64,000 nt of DNA from JBOZRQ01 sp050789255 (GTDB lineage Bacteria > Bacillota > Sulfobacillia > Symbiobacteriales > Symbiobacteriaceae): positions 62,001 to 126,000 of the forward strand of contig JBOZRQ010000014.1 in NCBI GenBank assembly GCA_050789255.1. Direction: 5' to 3'. Of this stretch, positions 10,110 to 18,268 are shown piece after piece (within the stretch, counting starts at the first letter, position 1; the number at the start of each line of letters is the position of its first letter). The notes below the pieces were generated by a model. The model saw only the letters and a list, made by a program, of their open reading frames with translations, was not told the DNA's origin and searched no databases. A program made the translations under genes and the position numbers.

Positions 10110-11384
10110 ATGCAGCTGCGCAAGACTCTTGCGCTCGTGCTCGTCGGCGTCATGGCCGTCGTCGCGGGCTGCAGCGGGGCCAAGGACACCCAGAAACCTG
10201 CCGGCAATGATACGACTGCCCCGGCTAAGAAGGACCCGGTCACGATCGAGTTCTGGCACGGTATGTCCTACGACTCCGCTCACGGCAAGACCCTTCAGGA
10301 GCTCGTCAAGCAGTTTAACGAGTCCCAGAAGGATGTCATCGTGAAGGAGACCTACCAGGGCAGCTACGCCGACCTGGAGAAGAAGCTCGTCACCGCATTC
10401 AACGCCGGACAGGCCCCTGCCGTCGTGCAGAACACCGACTCCATGCTGACCAGTCTGGTCGACCAGAAGATGGTCCAGCCCCTGGAGGGCCTGGTGCCCG
10501 CCGCCGAGTTGAGTGACTATCCGGACGGCTTCAAGAAGGCCCAGACCATCGGCGGCAAGCTGTATGCGCTCCCCTTCAACAAGTCTATGATCGTCCTCTT
10601 CTATAACAAGAAGCTGGTTCCCACCCCGCCCAAGAACTTCACCGAGTTCCGCGACATGGCCAAGAAGGTCACCGGAAACGGCGTCTACGGCACCGCTTTC
10701 CCGGCCGACGTCTACTACTTCGGCAACCACCTGGTCACCTGGGGCGGCTCCTGGCTGAACACCGACAACACCAAGGCGACCTTTAACTCCGACGAGGGCG
10801 TCCAGGCCCTGCAGTACGTCGCTGACATGGCCAAGGAAGGCTCCGCCATCCAGATGAAGGCCAAGGAGTACCAGTCCGACTACTTCAACCGTGGCCAGGC
10901 CGCCATGGTCGCCACCACCACCGCCTCCCTGGCCTTCATCAAGCCCACCAATGGCGACCCCTGGGGCGTCGTGCCCCTGTACGCCGGCCCCAAGAATGAT
11001 CTGACCGGTCTGTCCGGCGCCAACGTCGCCATCATGGATAAGATCAGCGAGGACCAGAAGCAGGCTGGCCTGAAGTTCATGCTCTGGCTGACCGGCAAGG
11101 AAGGCACCCTGAAGTGGGCCATGGCCAAGACCGGCTACATGCCCGTCCGCAAGTCCGCCGTGGCCACCAAGGAGTGGCAGGACTTCGTCGCCGCCAACCC
11201 CGAGTACAAGGTCATGAGCGAGGCCATCGACAAGGGCACCACCCAGCCGAATATCAAGCAGTGGGCCAACATCCAGAAGGAGATCACCACTGCGGTTGAA
11301 AAGGTCCTCCTTGGGCAGGCTACTCCGAAGGCAGCGCTCGACGAGGCCGCCAAGAAGGCCGACGAGCTGCTCGCCAAGAAGTAG
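10110..11384 (+). CDS. extracellular sugar-binding lipoprotein of the ABC importer
   Basis: 424 residues. ATG at 10110 follows GGGAGGAGA. A signal peptide ends in lipobox VVAGC, so the protein is tethered outside the membrane and delivers substrate to the two permeases. The mature protein has the family-1 solute-binding layout (ITIEFWHG-like start, aromatic-rich ligand segments, hinge near YALPFNKS). It stands last in the operon rather than first, after a 139-bp gap large enough for its own promoter; partial inverted ATAACGG repeats lie there but no clear promoter was recognised. A terminator follows. Confidence 0.92.
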   Translation: MQLRKTLALVLVGVMAVVAGCSGAKDTQKPAGNDTTAPAKKDPVTIEFWHGMSYDSAHGKTLQELVKQFNESQKDVIVKETYQGSYADLEKKLVTAFNAGQAPAVVQNTDSMLTSLVDQKMVQPLEGLVPAAELSDYPDGFKKAQTIGGKLYALPFNKSMIVLFYNKKLVPTPPKNFTEFRDMAKKVTGNGVYGTAFPADVYYFGNHLVTWGGSWLNTDNTKATFNSDEGVQALQYVADMAKEGSAIQMKAKEYQSDYFNRGQAAMVATTTASLAFIKPTNGDPWGVVPLYAGPKNDLTGLSGANVAIMDKISEDQKQAGLKFMLWLTGKEGTLKWAMAKTGYMPVRKSAVATKEWQDFVAANPEYKVMSEAIDKGTTQPNIKQWANIQKEITTAVEKVLLGQATPKAALDEAAKKADELLAKK

Positions 11385-11412
11385 ATCGACTTCCGATTCG
11401 GCATGTGACGAG

Positions 11413-11439
11413 GGCCGCACACCCCCCGGGCGTGCGGCC
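11413..11439 (+). terminator. hairpin terminator after the ABC operon
   Basis: GGCCGCAC and GTGCGGCC form an 8-bp stem with a C/G loop, followed by TTCTCTC rather than a pure T-run. It separates the binding-protein gene from the next gene on the same strand. Confidence 0.65.
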
Positions 11440-11477
11440 TTCTCTCAATGATCTGCTACATGATGGGGGAACTTCGT

Positions 11478-12851
11478 TTGTCCAATCGACCACGCATCGA
11501 ATTCTACGGCGGTATTGGCACCATTGGCGGCACCAAGGTGGTCGTACGGGAAGGTGAGCACCGGGTCATTTTCGACTTTGGCCTGTCCTACGCGCCGGGC
11601 GGCGACTTCTGGGGTGGCAGGATCCATCCGCGGTCGGGTACAGCCGGCGTGTGCGACCAGGTCGCGCTCGGCTACATCCCGGTGCTGGATGGCATCTACC
11701 ACGCCGATGATGCGGCGGCCCTCGGGGTCCAGCCGGGCCGCGGCGAGAAGACCCAGGTCTTCATCAGCCACCTCCACCTGGACCACATGGCCGTAGCCCA
11801 CCTGTTGGCCGACGAGGTGCCGGTCTGGATGCACGCCGACTCGCTGCGCCTCTACCGGGCCGTGGCGACCACCGGCGAGCGCCCGCCTGTTCCGGGCGGC
11901 GCCCGGGGCTTCGAGTGGGGACAGACCATCGAGGTGGGGCCGATCAAGGTCACGCCAGTCCCGGTTGACCACGACATTCCGGGCGCCGGCGCCCTGCTGA
12001 TTGAAACCTCCGTTGGCACCGTGGTCTACACCGGCGACCTGCGCCTGCACGGTGAACACCCTGAGCGGGTCCATCGCTTCATGGAGCGAGCCGCGGCCAT
12101 GGAGCCCAAGATGCTCTTGATCGAGGGCACCCGCCTTGGTGAGGCGGAGCGCTCCCCCGACCGTCCGCCTTCGCTGGGCGAGGCCGGCGTGGCGCCCAAG
12201 GTGGCGGATATGGCCAAGCAGGCCACCGGTCTGGCCCTGATCACGCTCTACCCCCGCAACACCGAGCGTATTACCAACATCGTGGCAGCCCTGCGCGGCA
12301 CCGGCCGGACCCTGGCCCTGTCTGCCGAGACGGCGTACATTTGGGCGAGCATGGGCGGCGACCTGAGCCAGGTGTCCATCTATAAGCGCCACAAGGACGC
12401 TCTTGCTTTGGCGAACGGCGAAGCACCGGAGTGGCTGTCGAACCTCTTCGCCAAGGCGGCCTCCGTGATCGACGCCGCCACCGTCAGTGAGAACCAGCAG
12501 GCCTACGTGCTGCAGCTGTTCTACTGGGACATCAACGAACTGGTCGACATTCAGCCGAATGCGGGCTCGATCTTCATTCACAGCAACGGCGAGCCCCTGG
12601 GGCGCTTCGACCCGGCCTTTGACCTCTTCGTCCGCTGGCTAAACCACTTCGGCATCGAACTGCTCTTCGCCGCCTCCACCGGCCACGCCACGGCCGAAGA
12701 CCTCCAGAAGGTGGTCGAAGGCATCCGGCCCGAGGTCCTGATGCCCATTCACAGCCACCGCCCCGAACTCCTCGAAGTCGCCGGCATCCGCCGGGTGCTC
12801 CCCGAACTGGGCGGCATCTACGACATCGCCACCGGTGAGAAAATCGGCTAA
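11478..12851 (+). CDS. MBL-fold metallo-hydrolase, RNase J-like
   Basis: About 457 residues. The zinc-binding metallo-beta-lactamase signature is clear: SHLHLDHMA, then VDHDIPGAGALLI, the aspartate in VVYTGDLRLHG, and a late PIHSHRPEL histidine motif. The central insertion with EGTRL and the C-terminal PIHSH segment resemble beta-CASP/RNase J nucleases, so an RNA or DNA hydrolase is likely but not proven. I chose TTG at 11478 because GGGGGA lies seven bases upstream; in-frame ATG codons at 11448, 11460 and 11463 lack a ribosome binding site. It converges with the alpha/beta hydrolase gene. Confidence 0.75.
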   Translation: MSNRPRIEFYGGIGTIGGTKVVVREGEHRVIFDFGLSYAPGGDFWGGRIHPRSGTAGVCDQVALGYIPVLDGIYHADDAAALGVQPGRGEKTQVFISHLHLDHMAVAHLLADEVPVWMHADSLRLYRAVATTGERPPVPGGARGFEWGQTIEVGPIKVTPVPVDHDIPGAGALLIETSVGTVVYTGDLRLHGEHPERVHRFMERAAAMEPKMLLIEGTRLGEAERSPDRPPSLGEAGVAPKVADMAKQATGLALITLYPRNTERITNIVAALRGTGRTLALSAETAYIWASMGGDLSQVSIYKRHKDALALANGEAPEWLSNLFAKAASVIDAATVSENQQAYVLQLFYWDINELVDIQPNAGSIFIHSNGEPLGRFDPAFDLFVRWLNHFGIELLFAASTGHATAEDLQKVVEGIRPEVLMPIHSHRPELLEVAGIRRVLPELGGIYDIATGEKIG

Positions 12852-12864
12852 CTTCCTAAATGAA

Positions 12865-12898
12865 ACCGGCACCTGGCAATCGAAGGCCAGGTGCCGGT
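12865..12898. terminator. bidirectional intrinsic terminator
   Basis: Perfect inverted repeat with 13-bp arms (ACCGGCACCTGGC and its complement) and an 8-nt loop, placed between two converging genes. U-rich tails follow on both strands (TTATCTATCTCTTT and TTTCATTT). Confidence 0.85.
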
Positions 12899-12913
12899 TA
12901 TCTATCTCTTTGG

Positions 12914-13765
12914 TCAGTGTGCAATCAAGGCGGTCAGGATCTCACGCCAGTGAGTCAGTCCGACCAGGTGCCCTTCGCCCGGGCAAAAGGTGAACTGGCT
13001 GTTCGGGATCGACTTGGCCAGGTACTGGCCCATGGCCGCAGAGACGCTGGTGTCCCGCTCGCCCTGCCACAGATAGACGGGGACGCGAATCTCTTGGAGC
13101 GGGAACCCCCAGGGGCGGGTGAGCAGTTGAAGCTCGTGGGCACACCCGCGGGCCCCGGACCGCATCGCTTCCTGGTTGTCCTCGAGGAACATCTCCGCAA
13201 AGCCTGGCTGCCGAACTGTGGCCAGGTCTGCCTCCGGCAAGTCGTGGGCCAGCTTTTCAAGGACCTTCTCCGGCGTGGAGGGCGCCGATTTGGCGTACCA
13301 CCAGAACAGAAGCCGGACCAGCCAGGGCGCCTTGCCGGCAACCGCCATCTGCGTCCGCTGCTCCTTCGGCAGGCTCTCAAGCATCCCTGGCACATCAAAG
13401 GAAACGGGGCAACTGACGAGCGCCGCTGCCGTCACTCGCTCAGGCAAGCGCCAGGCGCAGGCAGCCGCATGGGGTCCGCCGCCTGAAGGGCCCAGTACGG
13501 CAAACCGGTCGATCCCCAGAGCATCAGCCAGCTGGGCGACATCGTCGGGCCAGTCGACGAGGGTGCGATTCGGTTTCCAATCCGAGCGTCCATATCCAGG
13601 TCGGTCTGGCGCGATGAGCCGGACTCCCAGGTCGTAGAGAATCGATTCATCAGGGTGACGCTGCAGCCGGGAGCCAGGGGCGCCGTGGAACAGAAAGACT
13701 GGTTTGCCGGCCGGATCTCCATATTCGGCCCAGGCAAGCCTTCGGCCATCAGGTAACGTGATCAC
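12914..13765 (-). CDS. alpha/beta hydrolase
   Basis: 283 residues with the catalytic triad of the fold: nucleophile S94 in GPSGGG, acid D238 in WQGERD and H266 in GEGHL. The oxyanion-hole segment FLFHGAPGS and the APDRPGYGRSD motif place it with esterase/haloalkane dehalogenase-like enzymes acting on small molecules. Start GTG at 13765 follows AGAGGAT. No signal peptide, so cytoplasmic. Substrate unknown. Flanked by terminators on both sides, it appears to be a single-gene unit. Confidence 0.85.
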   Translation of the reverse strand: MITLPDGRRLAWAEYGDPAGKPVFLFHGAPGSRLQRHPDESILYDLGVRLIAPDRPGYGRSDWKPNRTLVDWPDDVAQLADALGIDRFAVLGPSGGGPHAAACAWRLPERVTAAALVSCPVSFDVPGMLESLPKEQRTQMAVAGKAPWLVRLLFWWYAKSAPSTPEKVLEKLAHDLPEADLATVRQPGFAEMFLEDNQEAMRSGARGCAHELQLLTRPWGFPLQEIRVPVYLWQGERDTSVSAAMGQYLAKSIPNSQFTFCPGEGHLVGLTHWREILTALIAH

Positions 13766-13845
13766 AGTATCCTCTATACCCCCTGAAATGACGAACCCTA
13801 AGTTATTCGCTAGTCACAACGCACGATTCCTTCCCGTGACACAAG

Positions 13846-13887
13846 AAAAACCCCGGCCAGTGGGGCGGTCCCCCTAACTGGCCGGGG
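13846..13887 (-). terminator. intrinsic terminator of recN
   Basis: CCCCGGCCAGT and ACTGGCCGGGG form an 11-bp stem, followed on the minus strand by TTTTTCTTG, 15 bp past the recN stop. Confidence 0.92.
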
Positions 13888-13901
13888 CTGTGTGATAAGT
13901 C

Positions 13902-15680
13902 TCAGGCCGAGCGAAGATCGTGTTTCAAGGAGTCTGCCCGGCGCAGCATATCCCGGGCGGCCTCCAAGGTGAAGGCCGAGACCTGGGCGCCGCCGATCAT
14001 GCGGGAGAGTTCGTCCACGCGCCCGGTCTCGTCCAGCTCGGCCACCCGGGTGACGGTGCGGCCGCTCTCCGCCTGCTTGGCGATCAGGAAGTGACCGTCG
14101 GCCAGGGCTGCCACCTGGGGCAGGTGGGTGACGCAGAGCACCTGACGGTCCCCCGCGATGCGGGCCAGCTTTTCGCCCACCGCCTGTGCGGCCCGCCCGG
14201 AAATTCCGGTGTCGACCTCGTCGAAGACCAGGGTCGGAACCCCGTCCACCCGGGCCAAAATCACCTTCAGGGCCAGCATGATGCGGCTCATTTCGCCGCC
14301 GGAGACGATCTTGGCCAGGGGCTTGAGCGGTTCGCCCAGGTTGGGGGAGAACTGGAACTCCACGCGGTCCCAGCCCCGGGGCGTCACGTTCTGGTAGGTG
14401 GCGCCTGCCGGCACCTCCACCATCACCTCGAAGCGGGCGTTGGCCATACCGAGGTCGGCCAGCTCCCGGACCACCTTGGCGCTCAGCTCCTTGGCGGCCT
14501 CCCGGCGGGCCCGGGTCAACTGGTCGGCGAGCTCTTCAGCCTGCTCGCCCAGCGCCTTCTCATCCTGGCGGAGCTTGTCGATCAGCTCCTGGCTGTTCTC
14601 CAGCCGGTCGAGCTCCTGGCGCACCCGCTCGAAGTAGGCGAGCATCTCGTCCACGGAGTCGCCGTACTTGCGCTTCAGGTTCTGAATCTGGTCGAGCCGG
14701 GCCTCCACCTTGGCCAGTCGGTTGGGATCATCGTCGATCCGGTCACGGTAGGCCGCCAGGAGATGGCTCGCCTCCTGGACCTGCACCACCGCTGAGGCCA
14801 CCAGCTCCACCGCCTCGCCCAGCGAGGCGTCGTGCCGGAGTACATCCTCCAGTTCGCTCTTGACCCGGCCCAGCAAATCGAGGGCCGAAAGCTGCCGGGG
14901 GCCACCCTCATACAGGGCGCCGTGGGCGTTCGCCGCCGTGGCCTTCAACTTGGTGGCGTGGGCCAGCACGTGGCGCTCGGCCTCGAGCTCCTCCTCCTCG
15001 CCGGGGCGGAGCTTGGCGGCGCTGAGCTCCTCCACCTGGAACCGCAGCAGGTCCTCCCGGCGGGCACGGTCACGCTCGTCGCCAAGCAGGCTCTTCAGTT
15101 CGTGGTGGACGCCCGCCAGGTCCCGGACCACCTCACTCAGGCGCTCCCGAAGGCCGAGCAAGGGCCCGCCGCCGTAGCGGTCCAGCAGGTCAAGGCTCTT
15201 GCCTTCCTTTTGAAGCAGCGAGCCGCCGTACTGGTCCAGCAGCTCCAGGTGCTTCTCCACCTGGAGCAGGCTCTGGTGTTCATGCTGGCCGTGCAGGTCG
15301 ACGAGGCCGTCGGTGGCCTCCTTGAGCATACCGGCCGTCACCGTGCGCCCGTTGACCCGAATCGATCCACGGCTGCCCCGGCTTACCTCGCGGCGAACGA
15401 GCAGCAGCTGGTCCTCTTCGACCGTCACGCCCATGTCACTGAGCGTGTGGATCAGCTCGTCGCGGCCGCTCAGGTCAAACAGGGCCTCCACGACCGCCTT
15501 GTCCTCGCCGGCGCGCACCACGTCGGCCGAGGTGCGCCCGCCCAGCACGGCCTGCACGGCGTCCAGGATGATCGATTTGCCTGCGCCGGTCTCGCCCGTC
15601 AGCACATTGAGGCCCCCGGAGAATTGCAGCCGTACATAGTCGATCAAAGCAAAATGCTCAATAGTAATCTCGAGGAGCAC
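13902..15680 (-). CDS. recN: DNA repair protein RecN
   Basis: 592 residues. SMC-like ATPase that gathers and holds DNA at double-strand breaks. Walker A GETGAGKS lies near residue 32, the signature segment GGEMSRIMLALKV and Walker B VFDEVDTGI are in the C-terminal third, and a long coiled coil separates them. GTG at 15680 follows GGGAGGG. The segment near residues 150-185 contains a tandem 18-residue duplication (LELLDQYGGSLL... followed by LDLLDRYGGGPLL...), with 54-bp spacing between the DNA copies at about 15168 and 15222. It follows argR by 29 bp and is co-transcribed with it, as in many Firmicutes. Confidence 0.96.
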   Translation of the reverse strand: MLLEITIEHFALIDYVRLQFSGGLNVLTGETGAGKSIILDAVQAVLGGRTSADVVRAGEDKAVVEALFDLSGRDELIHTLSDMGVTVEEDQLLLVRREVSRGSRGSIRVNGRTVTAGMLKEATDGLVDLHGQHEHQSLLQVEKHLELLDQYGGSLLQKEGKSLDLLDRYGGGPLLGLRERLSEVVRDLAGVHHELKSLLGDERDRARREDLLRFQVEELSAAKLRPGEEEELEAERHVLAHATKLKATAANAHGALYEGGPRQLSALDLLGRVKSELEDVLRHDASLGEAVELVASAVVQVQEASHLLAAYRDRIDDDPNRLAKVEARLDQIQNLKRKYGDSVDEMLAYFERVRQELDRLENSQELIDKLRQDEKALGEQAEELADQLTRARREAAKELSAKVVRELADLGMANARFEVMVEVPAGATYQNVTPRGWDRVEFQFSPNLGEPLKPLAKIVSGGEMSRIMLALKVILARVDGVPTLVFDEVDTGISGRAAQAVGEKLARIAGDRQVLCVTHLPQVAALADGHFLIAKQAESGRTVTRVAELDETGRVDELSRMIGGAQVSAFTLEAARDMLRRADSLKHDLRSA

Positions 15681-15709
15681 TGGACACCCTCCCGGTTCGA
15701 TTCTGACTG

Positions 15710-16159
15710 CTACCGCATCAGATGACGGATGCGCTCCACAACACCCTCGGTCGCTTCCTTCGGCTTGACGATCACCATGACGGTGTCATCACCTGCGACG
15801 GAGCCGATCAGCTCGGTCCAGCCCAGATGGTCAATGGCGGAGCCCACACCCGGTGCGGTGCCGGGCAGCGATTTGACGATGATGATGTTCTCACTGTAAT
15901 CGACGTCCAGCACCGAATCCCGGAAGATGCGGCGCCGCTTGTCCCACGAGGCGGTCGGGACCTCATCGGGCATGGCGTACTTGTACCGCCCGTCACCCGT
16001 GGGAACTTTGTTGAGCTGCAGCTCCTTGATGTCGCGGGAAACGGTCGCCTGGGTGACCGGAATGCCGTGACGCCCCAGCGCCTCCGCCAGTTCCTCCTGG
16101 GTTTCGATTACGTGCGATTTGATCACTTCGAGAATCTTAGCCTGGCGGCGAGCCTTCAC
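15710..16159 (-). CDS. argR: arginine repressor ArgR/AhrC
   Basis: 149 residues, standard length. The N-terminal winged helix-turn-helix includes the signature TQATVSRDIKELQL. The C-terminal arginine-binding oligomerisation domain holds the GSVAGDDTVMVI segment. It represses arginine biosynthesis and activates catabolism when arginine is bound. Start GTG at 16159 follows AGGGGTGA. It leads the argR-recN unit, and a palindrome about 95 bp upstream may be its operator. A terminator separates it from nadK. Confidence 0.95.
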   Translation of the reverse strand: MKARRQAKILEVIKSHVIETQEELAEALGRHGIPVTQATVSRDIKELQLNKVPTGDGRYKYAMPDEVPTASWDKRRRIFRDSVLDVDYSENIIIVKSLPGTAPGVGSAIDHLGWTELIGSVAGDDTVMVIVKPKEATEGVVERIRHLMR

Positions 16160-16250
16160 GAGCGGTCACCCCTGCGTTAAGTATGGCGAAACGTATGCCT
16201 TTGACAGATTCGCTTCCCATGGAGCGAACTCCTGCATAAATACCCGTATG

Positions 16251-16264
16251 ACTGTATATACAGT
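16251..16264. promoter_or_regulatory. palindrome ACTGTATATACAGT upstream of argR
   Basis: A perfect 14-bp AT-rich palindrome, with TGCATAAATA about 20 bp away. It could be an ARG box controlling argR-recN. The CTGT-N4-ACAG spacing is too short for a LexA site of enteric type, which has N8. Confidence 0.45.
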
Positions 16265-16275
16265 CCTGAATGACG

Positions 16276-16301
16276 AAAACGGAGGGGACCCGCCCCTCCG
16301 T
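16276..16301 (-). terminator. intrinsic terminator of nadK
   Basis: ACGGAGGGG and CCCCTCCGT form a 9-bp stem with a TTTTCG tail on the minus strand, just past the nadK stop. Confidence 0.85.
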
Positions 16302-16317
16302 TCTGATTCCCCGAAAC

Positions 16318-17178
16318 CTATGGTTGGACCGGATCCGAAAGCTTCTTGCGCAGGACGTCGTAGAAGCGATATGTAGGGCGGCGCACCAGCTTGGCGGTGA
16401 AGGGCGAGCGCGAAACCTTCACCACATCATCCTTCAGCAGTGTAAAGGGATCGCTGCCGTCTGCCGAAAGGCCGACCTCGCCCGGGCTCTCGACCACGGT
16501 GATGGCGATCTGCTCCGTGCCCGCGACCACCATGGCCCGGGAGTTCATGGTGTGCGGGCAGATGGGGGTCAGCAGCAGCACGTCCACCGTGGGGCCTACG
16601 ATGGGGCCGCCGGCTGAGAGCGAGTAGGCCGTGGATCCCGTAGGTGTGGCGATGATGATGCCGTCGGCGCGATAGCGGGCAGCCGAGGTGCCGCCCACCG
16701 CAACGTCCAGGTGGACGAGGCGGGCCCTGGGGCCCTTGGAGACCACAGCGTCGTTGAGTGCGGTGACCTCCAGTACCTGCTGGCCCGCTCGGAAGACCCT
16801 GGCGGTCAGCATGAGCCGCTCCTCGAGCGCCACGTCGCCGGAGAGCAGCTGGTCGAGGTGGTCAAAGAGTTCGGCGTTTTCGACTTCGGTCAGGAAGCCA
16901 AGGTGGCCCGTGTTCACGCCGAGGATGGGAATCCCCAGCGGAGCGACCTGGGTCGCAGCCCGGATCAGCGTGCCATCGCCGCCCAGGACGATCAGGAACT
17001 CGCACTCCCCCCAGTCGGCGCCGCCGGGGGAGCCAAGGTCGGGGCGCCCCACCAGGGCAGCCGTTGCCTGCACCAAGGACGGTTGAATCTGCCGCGCCTC
17101 CAACCAGGTAATGATGTCGCGGCCTGTGGCAATCGCCAGGGCTTTGTCGGTATTGATGACGAGAGCGACCTTGCGCAT
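16318..17178 (-). CDS. nadK: NAD kinase
   Basis: 286 residues. Phosphorylates NAD to NADP. Motifs visible: GGDGTLIRA (the GGDGT nucleotide site), GVNTGHLGFLTE, the TALNDAVV metal/NAD region, and DGIIIATPTGSTAYSLSAGG. The ATG at 17178 is preceded by AGGAGGAAC and starts at the usual MRKVALVINT, so a longer upstream reading is rejected. It sits before argR-recN, as in clostridial genomes. Confidence 0.95.
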   Translation of the reverse strand: MRKVALVINTDKALAIATGRDIITWLEARQIQPSLVQATAALVGRPDLGSPGGADWGECEFLIVLGGDGTLIRAATQVAPLGIPILGVNTGHLGFLTEVENAELFDHLDQLLSGDVALEERLMLTARVFRAGQQVLEVTALNDAVVSKGPRARLVHLDVAVGGTSAARYRADGIIIATPTGSTAYSLSAGGPIVGPTVDVLLLTPICPHTMNSRAMVVAGTEQIAITVVESPGEVGLSADGSDPFTLLKDDVVKVSRSPFTAKLVRRPTYRFYDVLRKKLSDPVQP

Positions 17179-17348
17179 GCCCTTGTTCCTCCTGCCTATC
17201 TCGCGCGTAATTCCATAGTTTCGCCCCCGGTTTGGGTTTCCCTGCGGCCCTTTGCCAACTTCCGGGGTTTGGCGAACACGACCCCGCCCCCTTGAATACA
17301 ATGGCGCGGACAGCAGACCGCCATGGCATCCCACAGGAGGTCGATCGT

Positions 17349-18209
17349 ATGCAAGGAAATCCGTTTGCAGCGGTGCCGATGAGTGCAGGCGGGGCGCCGG
17401 TAGCGGGCGTAGCGCCTCCTTCACGGCCCCCCGGAGTCGCCCCGTCGCTGACCCAGACGCCTGCGCCACCGCCCGGTACATATCCACCCAGCCCTAACCC
17501 GTTCGCACCGAACGTCTATCAGACCCCCGGGCCGGCCACCCTGGGCTCGGCGCCTCCGATGGGGGGCGCCCCGGGCGGCGTGGCGGGCGTCTCCATGGCC
17601 CAGGTGCCAGGGGTGACGCCGCCTGCGGGTAACGGTGGCCCGCACGCCCTGCCGAACCTGCCACAAATGCCGCTGCCCCAGGGCTTCCCCAACCCGTTCC
17701 AGGTCCAGGCGCTCCAACCCGGCCCCGCGTCGGCGCCGGGGGCGGTGCCGCCTCTCCAACCGGGGACTGTCACCACCACCGGACCCCAGGGGTACATGCC
17801 CGGGATTGGCTACGTCGGCTCGCCCGGCGGGCAGCCGGGACCGGCGCCCCAGGCGCCCCAGGCATATCAGGCGCCTCCTCCCCAGCCCGCGCTGCAGGCG
17901 CCCCCGCAGGCTGCCCCCCCTGCCCAGCGCCCTGCTGAGCCCCATCCATTCTGGCAGCAGCTGGCGTGGCAGTTGGCCCACTCGCCCCTGGTCAAGCAGG
18001 CGTTGGGGGACCCGATCACGGCGTTGCTGGACGGACCTGAGCGCCTGCGTGTGCTGGCCATGGCCGCCACCTGCCTGACCGCCGAGGAGATGCAGGCAGC
18101 CTTCCGGGCGCTCAGCAACGGAGCACTGGACCAAAACCGATTCATTGAGAGCTTTGCCAACAACTTCAAGCGTGCCCTGCAAAGCGTGGGACTATTGCCC
18201 GTCACCTAG
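17349..18209 (+). CDS. proline/glycine/alanine-rich protein of unknown function
   Basis: 286 residues. ATG at 17349 follows CAGGAGG. Residues 1-195 are low complexity (PPG, APP, PQAP and QAPP runs) without signal peptide or membrane segment. The last 90 residues are ordered and helical (HPFWQQLAWQLAHSPLVKQALGD through FIESFANNFKRALQSVGLL). The layout resembles a disordered scaffold with a small C-terminal helical module. A spore-coat or surface role is possible from the neighbouring low-complexity genes, but nothing proves it. Confidence 0.6.
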   Translation: MQGNPFAAVPMSAGGAPVAGVAPPSRPPGVAPSLTQTPAPPPGTYPPSPNPFAPNVYQTPGPATLGSAPPMGGAPGGVAGVSMAQVPGVTPPAGNGGPHALPNLPQMPLPQGFPNPFQVQALQPGPASAPGAVPPLQPGTVTTTGPQGYMPGIGYVGSPGGQPGPAPQAPQAYQAPPPQPALQAPPQAAPPAQRPAEPHPFWQQLAWQLAHSPLVKQALGDPITALLDGPERLRVLAMAATCLTAEEMQAAFRALSNGALDQNRFIESFANNFKRALQSVGLLPVT

Positions 18210-18218
18210 AAAAACAGG

Positions 18219-18255
18219 ACGCCCTCGCTCCACAAAGTGGGAGCGGGGGCGTTTT
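18219..18255 (+). terminator. intrinsic terminator
   Basis: ACGCCCTCGCTCC pairs with GGGAGCGGGGGCGT, followed by TTTTCC, directly after the proline-rich protein gene. It lies between converging genes. Confidence 0.8.
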
Positions 18256-18268
18256 CCATGGGTCGTCT

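Noticed and set aside
16201..16206. Perfect TTGACA on the plus strand between argR and nadK
   Set aside because: No -10 box at a suitable distance and no plus-strand gene follows.
16251..16264. LexA box before argR-recN
   Set aside because: The CTGT-N4-ACAG spacing is shorter than the enteric site, and the Firmicute box GAAC-N4-GTTC is absent.
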